Notes under the pieces: model-generated
Told to the model about the DNA's origin: nothing
What the model saw: only the letters and a program-made list of their open reading frames with translations
Database searches by the model: none
Program-made: the position numbers and the translations under genes
NCBI GenBank assembly: GCA_024509875.1
Contig: JAMPIV010006390.1
Coordinates: forward strand, 186,001-250,000
Origin: Oreohelix idahoensis
Lineage: Eukaryota > Mollusca > Gastropoda > Stylommatophora > Oreohelicidae
Direction: 5' to 3'
Length of the DNA: 64,000 nucleotides
Part shown: positions 32,791 to 44,640 of the stretch, in pieces
Layout of the letters: every line of letters begins with the position of its first letter
How positions within the stretch are numbered: the stretch's first letter is position 1

Positions 32791-35345
32791 AGCGCATTAT
32801 GGTTGTAAAACTAAAAGAAGGAGAAACCATAGTCAACCTGGTCATAGTGTATGGGCCAAATGAGGATGAGAGAGCAGAGGTCAAGGAGGAATTCTTCGAG
32901 CTGCTTCAAAGGACAGTGGATGACTGCCTAGATGAAGTTATTATGCTCGGAGATTTTAATGCCAGAGTTGGAAATGACCATGCTAGATGGGGTGGAGTTA
33001 TCGGAAGATATGGAGAAGATACTCTCAATGACAATGGAAAGCGACTCCTTAGATTCTGCAGTGAGCAGAATCTGATCATTACAAACACAAAGTTCCCCCA
33101 TAAGCGCATACATGCATACACTAGATGTGAACCAACCAAGAATGAGAAGTCAGTGATCGACTATGCCATTGTTCGGAGAAGCTCATTCAGATATGTCCGA
33201 GATGCAAGAGTCTGGAGGGGGCCAGAGATTGGAAGTGATCACTACCTGCTAACAATCAAACGAACTGAAAGAGTTGCTCAGCCTAGGAACTGCCCAACAT
33301 CACGCAAGAAACCAAGTAAACGAGCAGGAGAAATGAGCATTAGGACCTACAAGCTGAGAGAGCCAGAAATTAAGACCAGATATCAGGGGCTTATTGCTAC
33401 AGCAGTGAGCAACAAAGAAGAACGACCTGATGACTTGGAAACCCTCTGGAATAAATTCAAGGATATCATAAAGACAGCTGCTGCAGAAGCATGCGGTGAA
33501 GTCCGACTTGGGAACCAGAGAAAGAGGACACCTTGGTGGACAGAGGAAGTCAAAGAGAAAATAAGAGAGAAGAATATGGCATGGAAACAATACTTAGGAG
33601 CTAAAAACACAACAGGACAAATGGAAAAATATAGAGAATATGTGACACTCGGAACAGAAGCAAAGAACAAAGTGCTAGCAGCAAAACAGAAGTCCTGGGA
33701 AGAATTTGGAGAAAAGCTAGAAAAAGATGCACAAGAAAACCAGAAATTGTTCTATAAGACCCTAAAGAACATGAGGAAGGAAAAACAATGCCCCCTCAAA
33801 TTTATAAAGGACAAGCAAGGCAAATTGCTTACTGCCCCGAAGGAAGTAATGGAAAGATGGAAAGAATATTTCTCAGAACTCCTGGATGGTGAGCATGGTG
33901 AAGCATCAGAAATGATAACCACTAGCACAGAAGAGAAAACCAATGATGGTGAAAATGACATAAAGATGGAAGAACTGAGGGCAGCACTAGAGAAAATCAA
34001 GATGGGCAAAGCAGCAGGGCATGACGGTATAACACCAGAAATGGTTAAGTACATGGGAGCATCAGGCGACCTATTACTCTTAAAGGTCCTACAGGCAGCA
34101 TGGTGCAACAAGACCATACCAAAGGATTGGGAGATTGCCATCATAACACCAATTTTCAAAAAGGGTGACAATCGACAATGTGGAAACCATAGAGGCATAT
34201 CCCTTCTCAGTGTCCCTGGTAAAATCTACTCTAGAATCCTAGAGCAGAGACTCCGACGCCTAGTTGAGCCACAATTGGATGAGGTCCAGTGCGGATTCCG
34301 AGCAAACCGAAGTACTCAAGACCTAATCTTCACACTCAGACAGCTGAGTGAAAAGGCCCTTGAGTATAAGAGTGAGATCCATCTTTGTTTCATAGATCTG
34401 GAAAAGGCGTTTGACAGGGTCCCCTGGAGCAAACTTTGGGACTGTTTGGCAAGGAAGAATATTCCAGCACCTCTGATTCATGCTATACAGAGCTTCTACA
34501 AGTCTTGCAGAAATTATGTGAGGACAGCAAACCATAAGTCAGAAGAGTTCAAGACCACCACTGGTGTAAGACAAGGTGATATCCTATCACCTTACCTCTT
34601 CATACTCCTTATGGACGATGTCATCAAGGCATGTAAGGAGAGAACAAGAAAGTATTCAGTGGGGTACTGGAAGATAAGACGGGTCTATATTTCGGAGCTG
34701 GCATTTGCTGATGATGTTGCCCTGATTGCTAAATCAGAGGCACATCTCCAATCCAACCTGCAAGTCTGGAAGGAAGAGCTGGAGAAGAGAGGGATGGTCA
34801 TAAGCAGCTCTAAAACAAAATCCATGGTGATATCACGAGAAGAAAGAAAACATCAGATTAAGTTGGGAGAACAGGTCCTGGAGCAGGTCGACCACTTTAA
34901 ATATCTCGGAGCTATTATAGACCGAAAGGGAGGCATCAAAGAAGAGTTGGCCACTCGAAAAGCAGCGGCTGGGAGACTTTTTCAGGCCATAAAGCGTGGA
35001 TTCCTCAGCAAGAAAGAGGTTGGTAAGAAAACGAAGATGGCTGTATACCGCTCCACCTATGTCCCAGTCTTGACATATGGATGCGAGTCGTGGGCAATGA
35101 CTACAACCCACAAAAGCCAGATCCAAACCTCAGAAATGAGGTATCTGAGGAAAGTGGTTGAAGTAACAAGAAGAGACATGGTCCGCAACCAGACGATCCG
35201 TCAAGGCCTAAAATCTCATCCGCTGCAGACCCAAATAGAACAGTCCCAACTAAGATGGTTTGGCCATGTCTGCAGAATGGGAGAAGATCGGCTACCACGA
35301 CAAGCATGGGAAACAAAGAGCCAGGGATCCAGACCTCCAGGATGA
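32780..35345 (+). CDS. RTE-type LINE Pol: AP endonuclease and reverse transcriptase
   Basis: The long open frame carries the endonuclease motifs NLVIVYGPNEDERA, IMLGDFNARVG and GSDHYLLTIK (the final H is catalytic). A charged linker follows, then RT: fingers (GKAAGHDGITPEMVKYMG, IAIITPIFKKGDNRQCGNHR in part), palm A FIDLEKAFDRVPW, GVRQGDILSPYLF, and the active site AFADDVALIAKS. The thumb and C-terminal block follow (FGHVCRMGEDRLPRQAWE). A TGA at 35343 cuts the last ~50 residues, whose codons continue in frame (VRWEDNIRQSLKDRGLEW). The enzyme nicks target DNA and copies LINE RNA there. It is close to intact, hence a young insertion. Confidence 0.9.
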
Positions 35346-35517
35346 CCCAGAGTCCGCTGGGAGGACAACATTAGACAATCTTTGAAGGACCGAGGACTAG
35401 AATGGAACCAGGCCAGGAAGAAGACAGCTGATAGAATGGTCTGGCGCTCTCTCTTCCAAACCTCTACACCTCACGGTAGAAGGGGAACGACTAAGTAAGT
35501 AAGTAAGTATTAGTGGG

Positions 35518-35541
35518 CGTACGAAAAAGAAAAAAAAAACC
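35518..35541 (+). mobile_element. SINE family E, right end with A-rich tail
   Basis: CGTACGAAAAAGAAAAAAAA completes the SINE interrupted at 32349. The order matches the tail of the copy at 51720-52094. Confidence 0.85.
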
Positions 35542-35599
35542 TCTCTAACTGATGCTCCACCTCTGAGCATTCCCACTGCTTGATTACGCTCGTCAATAT

Positions 35600-36299
35600 T
35601 CAGTCTACTCTAGGCATCGTTTTGCTGTGTGAAATTTGTATGGGTTCTACGCGCATTTTATAGAGAATTGGGTGAACAACAGACAACCAAAAGTCGTGCA
35701 TGAAAAATCATGAAATGCACGAACTGTAATGAATTTTTTATTCTGAGCGTTTGCTCATCTACGCCGTAAACAACTCACCGCAGCACAAATTGTCCATGTG
35801 CAGTATCGTCTTGCATTGCTAAAGTTGTGTTTAAAGATGACCACTAGTTAGCAACTACTGGTGTAGGACAATCTGTCTCTACATATACACTCTCAATTTA
35901 ATCATTATAGTTAATTTATATTACCTGAACTTTGATAAGTGTTTGTGTAATATGCATCATCTTATTTTTACACTAATTTAACAAACTCTTTTATGTTCTT
36001 TAATTTACAATGAATAGGGTACAAAACTGTGTTGATTCAAATATGGAAAAAGCATAGATTCTTCCCTTCTTGTAAGTGGTGGCATCTGTGACAATAGATT
36101 AACCATTGCAACATATGAATTTGAGGTTATGGACTATATGAAGCTATATGTAAATTATCAGCTGACCTCATGAAAAAAGAAAGATATGCTCCACCCAAAG
36201 CAAAAGATGAAGCTGTTATCAAGGAAGCCGTATGCTTGCTACAAGAATGGCAAATGTCGAGAAGCGAGATATTTGTTCAAAATAAAAAAACTGCCTGTA
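35600..36299. other. No gene seen
   Basis: It contains the remaining 5' side of the Tc1 element up to about 35870. No terminus was found. The remainder is AT-rich. Confidence 0.4.
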
Positions 36300-37090
36300 T
36301 TTTGCTGTATACCACTTTGCAAGTGGCAACATGAAGTGGAGGTACTGGGATGTGTGAATGTAGTAATTAGTATTGTGATCTGTGCACAAAATTCTATACT
36401 TCTTTGATTTTATGTATTTAAAAAAAAAAAAAATGGTAGAGGTAGTCTAATAGACTGATACTGCCATGGGGTAGTGTAGTGTTAGAGACTTTGCTATACT
36501 AGGTCTCAGTTTTATGAGGTGGGGTAGCTTTATGAGAGGAGATGACCAGTTCCTTTCCCTAATTCAACAGTAGTCATTTACAGCTGGCTGAGTAGACTGG
36601 AATCTGATGCTACCAGGTTTCAAACTCTGCAGCTTTGTTTCGAAAAGCAATAAAGCCTTCTGAACACTCCACATCCCATTTATATATTACAAAACTAAAT
36701 TGTCAAAACTATTGCTGTAATTATGTAACATTTTCTTTGGTTCATGTGTTGCAAAATGAAAGTACTAGGACATGTGTAAGTGGGAATATAACATTCTTTG
36801 TATCAATATGCTACAAATCAGGGGTCCTGGGATGTATGAAAGTAGTCCATGTAATACATTCTAATGTGCTCCTAAACAGAATTGCTGAGATATGTAAAGT
36901 AGTTATACTGCGTTTCAAAAAATGTGTTTATATGCTACAAAACTGACTAACCGGAACGCGAATTAATTATAAATTGTTTTTCTTCATATTTGTTGTAAGA
37001 CCGAAAACCTGGGGCTTGTAAAGTAGTAATAACTATTTTATTTATGCTGTGTGTCACAAAACTGTGATGTTATGTATAAAATCATTAAGA
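36300..37090. repeat. Decayed tandem repeat, roughly 75-95-bp units
   Basis: Words like TGCTACAAAACTG, CTGGGATGTRTGAA and GTAGTAATTA/GTAGTTATAC recur in order at about 36310, 36750, 36815, 36890, 36935 and 37000. Units differ a lot, and a poly-A run at 36420-36433 interrupts them. Confidence 0.45.
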
Positions 37091-37734
37091 CATATTTAAA
37101 TGCAAATAAAAGCTAGTGTCTGTGTTTTCTGATAATACTTCATATTTGTGCATTTTTCTCTTTTTTTCTTTGGTTCTGTAATAAAATAAGCTGTAGTGGG
37201 AGTATTGTTAATGGTCCCAGCAACTTCTACTTATTCAAACAACAAAGTACGTCACAGTTCTGATTAATAACACTAATGTTACCAGAGACAAGGTGGTTAA
37301 CTGTTAACAAACCGTAGCCAAAATAAAATAATATTTAATACTTTAAAAATAATTACAACAAATACTACTTCACGCAAAGAAGTCTTCATGTACTCTCAGT
37401 TTAATAATTTATTACAAGTTACACATGAACACGTAGCTACAACAGATGTTTTTCATCGTCTGCAAATATCTTGATCACTAAAACAATAGCAAAGAAAAGC
37501 CATAGTTTCTTGATTTCACAATCTGAATATCTCCCTTCATATGATTAGAACAAAGCAAAGATGAAATGTTTTTGATGACTCAATCCCCGCTATGATACCC
37601 AACCATGTATATACTTTACGCAGTAGCTAACAATGAAATGGTATAGCTATCTAGTTTAAATGCCCATATCAACTAGCAGAATGAACCTTCTACTCCTAAT
37701 GTCATGATGAACTACTTGCAAACACCCAGGGAGA

Positions 37735-38005
37735 GATGACGTGGCTTAATGGATTGGAGCATACATGCTAGCAATGTTAATAATAATTTATTCATACAAG
37801 GATGTCCATGAGACAAAATAAGAAAAAAAAAATCACTGTCCCCCTCAGGAAGCAGCTAACGTTACAGCTGGCAACCTTATTATGTAAAACACTGCTAAAC
37901 CGCATGAAATATTTTCTCATGGCTTCCTGCAAGAAGACCAAATGTAGCGGTGCCCACATGCATCTTAAGGAGCAAACACAAGAGAAGAAAGAAACATATT
38001 ATATG
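37735..38005 (+). repeat. tRNA-like head fragment and dispersed repeat R1
   Basis: GTGGCTTAATGGATTGGAGC at about 37741 resembles a SINE A-box region. From about 37850 the R1 words follow (CAACCTTATTATGTAAAACA, GGCTTCCTGCAAGAAGACCA, CTTAAGGAGCAAAC). Confidence 0.4.
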
Positions 38006-38074
38006 CACACCTCTCAACTTGGCAGAGGGTGACAGTAAAAATCTACTATGCATTTTCTCTTGAATCCCTAGGGT

Positions 38075-38240
38075 AAGAAAAGTAGAGGTAGACCTCAAAA
38101 CATCTGGAGAATAGAACTAGAAACGGAAATTAAAATGAAGAGAGAGACTTTGAGATGGTGGCAAGTGACAGGAGGACTTGGCACGTGTTTATTTAAGGCT
38201 TATGCTACACAATGAGCTGCAGGGCAATGAATGAATGCAA
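38075..38240 (+). mobile_element. LINE family A, 3' end
   Basis: AGTAGAGGTAGACCTCAAAA, AAATTAAAATGAAGAGAGAG and GTGACAGGAGGACTTGGCAC are in the LINE A order. The segment multiplied at 44-743 is present here once. Confidence 0.75.
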
Positions 38241-38439
38241 AACTGAGACTATCTATAACAGGTGCTCCTCACTCAAAACCTGGGATTCCTGCTTTGCTGT
38301 ATGAGGTCATATCAAAAAGCAGTGCTGGTTGTTAAAAACATACTTGAAAATCACTACTGTCCAGCTTTAGTGAGACTATGGACAAGACAGCCTGTCTTTC
38401 TGTTACAAACAGGTTAATTCATCCATCACCCTCACAAGT

Positions 38440-38850
38440 CCCCCCGAAGTATTAGCCTTCAACTAACTCGTCAAATCCTCCTTTCATGTGCAGTCTCTCC
38501 ATGTCATTTTTATCCTTTTCATTTCTGTCTCCATGTTTTTTTTGTGTTTCCCTTTACTTTTACTACCTTGGAGTTGCAGAGCAAGAATTGCCTAGCAATG
38601 CTTTCAACAGGTTTCTTCAATGTATGTCCTATCTATCACCAAGTTATCTCAATGTATGTCCTATCTATCAACAAGTTATCTCAATGTATGTCCTATCTAT
38701 CACCAGCATCTTCTATCTCTTGTTACCAGTTCCACATTAGTATATTGTTATACTATTTCAATTCTTCTATTCCAAGAGAGCACCTATTTATAAAAGTCTT
38801 GGTTGTCGTTTGTGTTATTCTCTATGTTTCATTGTGCATGTAAAAGGACT
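38440..38850 (-). mobile_element. LINE family A, 3' end, with 32-bp triplication
   Basis: Reverse complement of LINE A. The segment AATGTATGTCCTATCTATCA (plus strand) is repeated three times with a 32-bp period at about 38620-38705. This is a second case of tandem growth within the same LINE end. Confidence 0.75.
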
Positions 38851-38899
38851 GCTCTGACTTTAAGTTCAGATTACCAACAGCGATAAATGGGGAAAGATA

Positions 38900-39244
38900 A
38901 TGTTATTGTTGATCAGAATCAATGTCATTGCACTCCAGGCAAAACCATTGGTGCTCAGTCTCCCTCAGCAAATGTCGAAGGGTATGAATGTTAGTTGTTC
39001 CTGTTATACACTCCGGATGCATCCTTTCATACGACAATTGCTGCTAGTCTTATGTTTGATGCCAAATTCCAGCAATCTTAACCTTGATGATTCATCGATT
39101 CCAGTGTCATTCTCTAATAGGCGACCATTAATTGCCCTCAGTATCTCTCCCTTATCCATATTCAATGCACCTTCTATGGGTGCTCTTGAAGCTAGTCTGT
39201 CTGCTCTTTCATTGCCACATACCCCTGCACGACCAGGACAGTAG
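38900..39244 (-). pseudogene. LINE with RNase H (I/Jockey-like), fragment
   Basis: Minus-strand reading gives PGRAGVCGNERADRLASRAP. This is the end of a non-LTR RNase H domain (GNE-x-AD). It continues EGALNMDKGEILRAINGR. Neither RT nor the 3' end is present. Confidence 0.75.
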
Positions 39245-40033
39245 ATTCACTAGTGGAAAAGTTGATATAAGAAGGCTTCCAAGGATATTACAACTTTTGC
39301 AATAATCAAATAATATCATTCAATGCTGAGCTGAAGAGACAAATGCTGTTAAGAGAGCAATGACAGTAGTTTACCATCTTGTTTCCCTACTTTCTATCTG
39401 AAAGTTTAAAATACAAATACAAAATCAACCTACCAAAAGGGTATTTTGCACATCACACTGCATAACTATTAACTTGTAAAGACCTGCGTGGTCGTCTAAT
39501 ATACAGAAATTATCATACATTGAAATATAACCTATTTAATGATAAATAGCAGGTATAAAACTAAATTAGATCTAAATGAAGAATTTATCTCCATAAAAGA
39601 GTTAAATGATATTTAATTAAAGAACTTGTGTCCATACAACTACACAATATATGCTCATATAACAATTTATTCTCTAATTCAGAACCACACAAGCATAAGC
39701 AATGCTTCAATACAAAACAATAGTAATCAAGTAATCATATACATATTTAAAAATGTATTGTGCAAGGACTCAGTATTATCGTTCTCAAGAAAAACTAAAA
39801 AAAAAATGACAAGAAATCTGCCCATCTGGAAATAACAATAACAAATTACATTTTAACAAACTGATCATCCAGCACAGGTTCTAACACAACATTCAACAGT
39901 CACGCATGTTTTTTAACCTTTTCTAGATGTTCCCAGAAGCAAAATATTCAGTATGCTTGTGATACAAGATAAAAACACATACACACACACACACTTCCCA
40001 CATAAACAAAATTCCCATTTAAAAGTGCTGTAA
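39245..40033 (-). other. Probable tomm22 3' UTR and downstream region
   Basis: AT-rich sequence downstream of the tomm22 stop. A minus-strand AATAAA is possible near 39665 (TTTATT on plus), but the end of the transcript cannot be fixed. Confidence 0.35.
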
Positions 40034-40138
40034 CTATGGCCGTGGAGACATCGGGGGAGGAGGAGGCAACATATTCATTCCTGGCAAAAGGTTTCCACTA
40101 CCACCGCCTGACACTGCTGCATTTGGTCCCAATAAGAT
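40034..40138 (-). CDS. tomm22: Tom22, exon 3 (terminal)
   Basis: The minus-strand acceptor AAATAATTTCAG precedes ATCTTATTGGG. Thirty-four codons run to TAG at 40036-40034. The peptide starts ILLGPNAAVSGGGSG and ends PPPPPMSPRP. ILLGPN followed by a Gly/Pro-rich tail is the hallmark of animal Tom22 C-termini, which face the intermembrane space and contact presequences. Entry phase 0 agrees with exon 2. Confidence 0.9.
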   Translation of the reverse strand: MLLGPNAAVSGGGSGNLLPGMNMLPPPPPMSPRP

Positions 40139-40865
40139 CTGAAATTATTTCCAAACAATGTAATGTCAAAATTAACACTGCTTAGACTGAGTCACAATTG
40201 TTTTTAAATAAACTAACATTACTATTGTACTTCAATTATGGGGACATGTTGGAGGAGTTTGACACGGAAGCTCAAGATCAATAAGCATTGACCAAAAAAT
40301 CAACGGTCAAATAACAAAAAAAAAAAAAAAAGCATTTCATGACACAATTACAGCAAATAAAAATCAATCTAAATCACTAACAACAGATTACATCCTTAGT
40401 GTTTGTTACTGAAATTCTTTGACGTCAACGAGAAATAGATAAAGCTGCACTACTTTTTTCTTTCCCCTTTAGCTACTTATTGTGTATATACATCACTATT
40501 GTAGTCGGTCCCGTTACCGGAAGCCTACATCACAGCACCACTTGTAATCTTGTAGTAGTGGCTTCTGTAGCAATATTTTAGTTCTCTTAATCTCTGTCCT
40601 AATGATCTAGTGAGAGTCTCTCTTAGTGAAAGTCTTGTCTCTTACAGCTGGAGATTAATGAGTTTAACTGAAAGACAGGATATTCCCTTAGAAAACAAGC
40701 AACCAGGTATAACCAAATGTGTCCTTGATTGGGATTCCAAAGAGAATAGAAGAGTAGAGAGGCCAAAGAGAACCTAGAGAAGTGGCAGCCAATGCACCCA
40801 GGTAATGATGGGCAGAGCTAAAGAAGATGGTCTAAAATATAAATGTTTAATAAGCAATGTTATCA
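40139..40865 (-). other. tomm22 intron 2, first part
   Basis: AT-rich sequence. No element was recognised here. Confidence 0.5.
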
Positions 40866-40869
40866 AAAT

Positions 40870-41330
40870 TTTGTTTGCACTCCTTACGAAGCATGGAGAC
40901 TCCAGGAAGCATGCACCAAGTATTCACATGCTCTGGCAGCAGTGGTTTCTGTAGCAATCTCTTTACATGATGAGCTTGCTGGTCTCATGTGAAACATCAT
41001 ATTAGGCTTACACATAAAAGATGATGCCTATCACCAGCAATCTAGGCGAACCAGATCATCATTTTCCGCTTAAGTACTGGTCACGATAGGTTGAGGTACC
41101 ATCTATATCACAAGTACAGGATTGGTCCAACAGACCTCTGCTCCTGTGGCACCAGCCCCATGACAGCTGAACATCTGCTCTAGTCCTGCCCAACTTACAG
41201 CAGTGAACAGAGTGGCATATGAATTGTTGTACATGATAAGGCTGCTAGCCCTATATACAAGCACATACTAGTTGCCGTTTTTGACAACCAACTTCTCTCA
41301 ACAAAAAACGGTTTAAAGATGTCAGGAACC
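40870..41330 (+). pseudogene. LINE C-terminal zinc-knuckle fragment and 3' UTR
   Basis: The plus frame reads HRLRYHLYHKYRIGPTDLCS and CGTSPMTAEHLL then SCPTY. This is the C-x-C...H...C end of I/Jockey-type LINE Pol. It could be the 3' continuation of the family at 38900-39244. The following words AAGGCTGCTAGCCCTATATA recur inverted at 42700-42725. Confidence 0.65.
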
Positions 41331-42017
41331 TTGAGCTGACTACTGCCTTTATTAGAGTTTTTTTTTAAAGTAGAAACCTGAGCACAAACGAAGAAGATAT
41401 TAGGCTCACGGTGCAGTAGTCCTTGTTTTATTTAACCCATGGGAACTACACGGGCAGTAAGCAACATGGGTAATGGAAAATGGCTGTGGTTTCTACAACA
41501 GAAGAATGCAGATTGCAACTAGATTACAGGAAGAAAAGGATACAATCACATGTTCGTGTATATACACAGTTCAGAAGAATGAGTTATACCAAAAAAACAT
41601 GTGCACATCCTACACAGCCAGTGACTTCTAGACAAGTATTTGAAGGGGGCAGTCAAGAGAATGACAAACCATAAAAACAGCAAACAAACACACAAGAATG
41701 TATATGGGCTCTAATGCAGAACTTATTCAGAAGGACATTACTGAAATATAATTTTTGATAATAATTAACATTTTGTCTGGCTTCAGGGAGGAAAAGAAAA
41801 GATTGGGCTAAAGAGAACACACAATTTAATGCAAAACACCAAGACACAAACAATTCTTAGCAATACATCTGTAATTTTCCCCCCAAGTATTTAATTTGGA
41901 TGCTTTTCAAGACAAACTCATAATTTTGGAGATGGCTGTCAATAAAAAATATTAAAAAACTGCATTGTGCTCCACAAAACAATGCGTTTTAATAGAACTC
42001 AATGCATGTATTACTAC
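41331..42017 (-). other. tomm22 intron 2, remainder
   Basis: No feature beyond a T-run at 41360. Confidence 0.5.
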
Positions 42018-42251
42018 CTGTCTCTGCTGCTGAAGATGCTCCTCATGTTGCTGGGCTCGCTCTGATTCAAATACAACTGGCAGAATCAGAATGACTGCTG
42101 ATGAACTTGCAATCCACAAGACATTTCTCAACAGCCAGAATCCTGTTTTCGTTGCTGTACTTACAAAACTGCCAGTAGATGAGCAAGCTCTGCGAACAGT
42201 TTCTGGGAACATTTCTGTAAGGCCAATAAGTCGCTCAGAAATGCTTTCATC
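42018..42251 (-). CDS. tomm22: Tom22, exon 2
   Basis: Minus-strand acceptor CTATGGCAG and donor CAG|GTAGTAA; 78 codons in phase 0 at both ends. It begins DESISERLIGLTEMFPETV, the conserved ERLxGLTEMFPE block before the membrane. Next comes the single transmembrane segment NVLWIASSSAVILILPVVFE, with its conserved proline, and a Gln-rich stretch (HEEHLQQQRQ). Tom22 is anchored in the outer mitochondrial membrane. It joins Tom20 and Tom40 and receives precursor proteins on its acidic cytosolic side. The order and spacing match animal Tom22 throughout. Confidence 0.95.
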
Positions 42252-42689
42252 CTGCCATAGAAAAGATATACTTTAGTTTCTTATGAGTTTCTGAAAAATC
42301 ACACTACATGTCATATAGTGCTGTCTGGATAAGTAGACGTCCATAGGACCATATAAAATACTTCTGCTTATCAGACGTTTGCTCAAAGACGGACATTTTG
42401 TGGTCAGATTCAGAAAGGAGGCTTAACGTTATTTCAACCATTTATTGCAACTTTTTCATTGCTAAATTAACATTTTTGCACCTTTTACACTTTTAAAAAG
42501 CAAAATAATAAAATGATACGATATTATCATGTTTTTTTAGTACCATGGTGGCAAGTCCAAGTGTCCTAATTTACAAATCTTGGATCCTGTACTGTATTGT
42601 CAGAGTATAACATAAATAAGCCGAATGTAGTTCACTAGGGTATCTGGAGAAGGACAGAAAGAACAGCACGACTGCTGCCTCAGACAACT
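42252..42689 (-). other. tomm22 intron 1, start
   Basis: Nothing recognised. Confidence 0.5.
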
Positions 42690-42870
42690 AATATGTGCTT
42701 GTATATAGGGCTAGCAGCTTTATCATGGACAACAATTGCTCAAGGATAACTGCTGCAAGAGCACATGAATAATTTAATGCAGGCTTCCTGCAAGGGGACT
42801 AGCTGCAGTGGTGGCTCCATGCTCCATAAGGAGCAAACAAGGGAAAAGAAGATAACACGAATAATAGAAA
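42690..42870 (+). repeat. Dispersed repeat R1, copy
   Basis: GGCTTCCTGCAAGGGGACTA, GCTGCAGTGGTGGCTCC and ATGCTCCATAAGGAGCAAAC are in R1 order. Confidence 0.55.
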
Positions 42871-43031
42871 CGGAATCACAAGACAGTTTCTTATAAAATA
42901 GGTGCATGAGAAGCGAAGTGAAGAATGTTCACCCCACCACCCTTCATGAGATAGACACTCTGAGAACTCAATTTCTGTTCTGGCTATGCAATTTGAAACC
43001 TAATATATAAGTGAATTCTCTAAAGATTCAA

Positions 43032-43062
43032 CCCCCCCCCCCCACACCCCCCCCCCCCCCCC

Positions 43063-43096
<34 letters not shown>
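43032..43096. repeat. Poly-C tract
   Basis: About 65 bp of C with three short A interruptions. Length is likely uncertain in any assembly, and such tracts can form i-motif or G-quadruplex structures. Confidence 0.95.
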
Positions 43097-43098
<2 letters not shown>

Positions 43099-43319
43099 GG
43101 CACTATCTGCCATTGGACTACAGTTATAATTTTAAAAAAATAACTTTGCAGTTTCTACTTTTTTTTTACAGCAGGGGAGGCAACAACTGTGGGAAAGGGG
43201 AAATCGTTAGTAGGAGCTACTCCCCACAACACAGGTGATTTCAAAAGCCTATAACTGTAGCCTCTTGTCATAGTGTCGTTGTCTTCTTCCACTTCGTTCG
43301 CTATCATATCAATCAATAC

Positions 43320-44640
43320 ACTTTAGCTCCCTAAGGAGCATTGGCCTTCAACAAACACATGCCAAGTCCTCCTGTCACGTGCCATCCGCTCAAGGTCTTT
43401 CCATGTTTTCCTCATCATTTTCACCTCTGTATCTAGCTCTCTTCTCCGTGTGTTTTTTGGTCTACTTCTGCTTCTCTTTCCCTGGGGATTCCAGAACAAG
43501 GACTGCCTTGTAATGCTATCAACAGGTTTCTTCAATGTGTGTCCTATCCTATTCGTCAGCATCTTCTCAACTCTTGTTCCATCGGCACTTGTCTGACTCT
43601 TGTCATCAGTTCTACATTTGTGACTTTGTCATACCATTTCAATCCTTATATTCTTCGCAAGCAACCGTTTATGAAATCCTGTAGCGCCGCCCGCCACCGG
43701 TTGTTATTCTCCATGCCCCAGATCCATACAACAGAAACGACCTGACATTTGAGTTGAAGATTCTTATTTTCGTGCTGGACTTGATCTCTCTTGATCTCCA
43801 TATGTTTCCCAATGCAATGAAAGCTCCTCTTGCTCTCTGCATTCTTATTTTGATTTCACTGTCTATCCCTCCAACTTTGTCTATATTGCTGCCAAGATAT
43901 GTGTACGATTCTACATCTTTTAGTGGTGTTTCTTCAAGTTCAACCTTGTTATAATTTCTTGCATTTATTCTCATTATCTTTATCTTTTCCCTGTGTATTT
44001 TCAGACTTATTTGTGAGCTCTCGTCAAGTATTTTTATTTTGTTTTGCATCTAATTATGGTTACGGGACAGAAGAGCCAAGTCATCTGCAAAATCCAGATC
44101 ATCAAGTTGTTTGGTCAGATTCCATTGAATTCCATTTCTGTTGTGTGATGTCAATGTTTTCATAACCCAATCTATAGCTAGCAAGAAAAGAAATGGAGAC
44201 AAGAGGCATCCCTGTCGCACTCCCGTTCTAATCCCAAAAGGTTCTGTAAGCTGCCCTTCATGAAGAACTCTGCATGTCATGCCTTCATAGGTCTTCTTTA
44301 TTAAGTTAGTGATCTTCATGGGAACTCACTCCATAATGCCTCATCAATTTCTAGAGCGATTCTCTATCTACAATGTCAAATGCATTTCATAGTCCACAAA
44401 TCTGATGCATAGCAGTGAATTCCATTCCAGGCTTTGTTCCACTATTTTTCTCAGTGTGGCTATCTGGTCAGTACAGGATCTTTGTCGAAAACCTGCTTGT
44501 TCATCTCTCAGTTGATTGTCTATGGACTCTTTTAATCTCTCAAGGATGATTCTGTTTAATACTTTTCCCGGCACTGATAGTAACATTATTCCTCTATAAT
44601 TTGTGCATTCTTGTAAATTCCATCAAGTTAACAGTATATC
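43320..44640 (-). pseudogene. LINE family A, best-preserved 3' half (RT to end)
   Basis: Minus-strand pieces in order: MLLSVPGKVLNRIILERLKE, DEQAGFRQRSCTDQIATLRK, SLEWNSLLCIRFVDYE (palm A). Then EGQLTEPFGIRTGVRQGCLL, LDFADDLALLS (intact FADD), SLKIHREKIKIMRINARN, and the tail KSRSRPKNTRRRELDTEV ending TWHVFVEGQCSLGS. Several frameshifts separate the pieces, so it is inactive. It serves as reference for the eight or so LINE A fragments in the window. The RSCTDQIATLR-x-IVEQSLEWN signature is widespread in invertebrate LINEs. Confidence 0.85.

Larger units (their letters stand above)
32350..35507 (+). mobile_element. Full-length RTE-type LINE with (TAAG)n tail
   Basis: The 3.16-kb element is inserted in SINE E with target duplication TATTAGTGGG (32340-32349 and 35508-35517). 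It ends in CTAAGTAAGTAAGTA, a short microsatellite tail as used by RTE-like elements. It encodes endonuclease plus RT with one frameshift and one late stop. Its 5' and 3' ends are joined in the element at 8083, and its 3' end recurs at 23379. Confidence 0.9.
30868..35600 (-). mobile_element. Tc1-type (DD34E) transposon split by a SINE that is split by a LINE
   Basis: Transposase sequence runs on the minus strand from about 35600 down to 31214. It is interrupted by a SINE with 10-bp duplications TCTCTAACTG (32008-32017 and 35542-35551). The probable 3' terminus is ACTCAAGACCAAAAGAAACG near 30868. A matching inverted terminus beyond 35600 was not found, so the 5' end may be lost. Confidence 0.8.

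Noticed and set aside
32906..35316. Several minus-strand open frames opposite the LINE
   Set aside because: Shadows of the LINE coding strand without family similarity.
43011..43238. Pro-rich 75-codon open frame
   Set aside because: Poly-C tract translated as polyproline.
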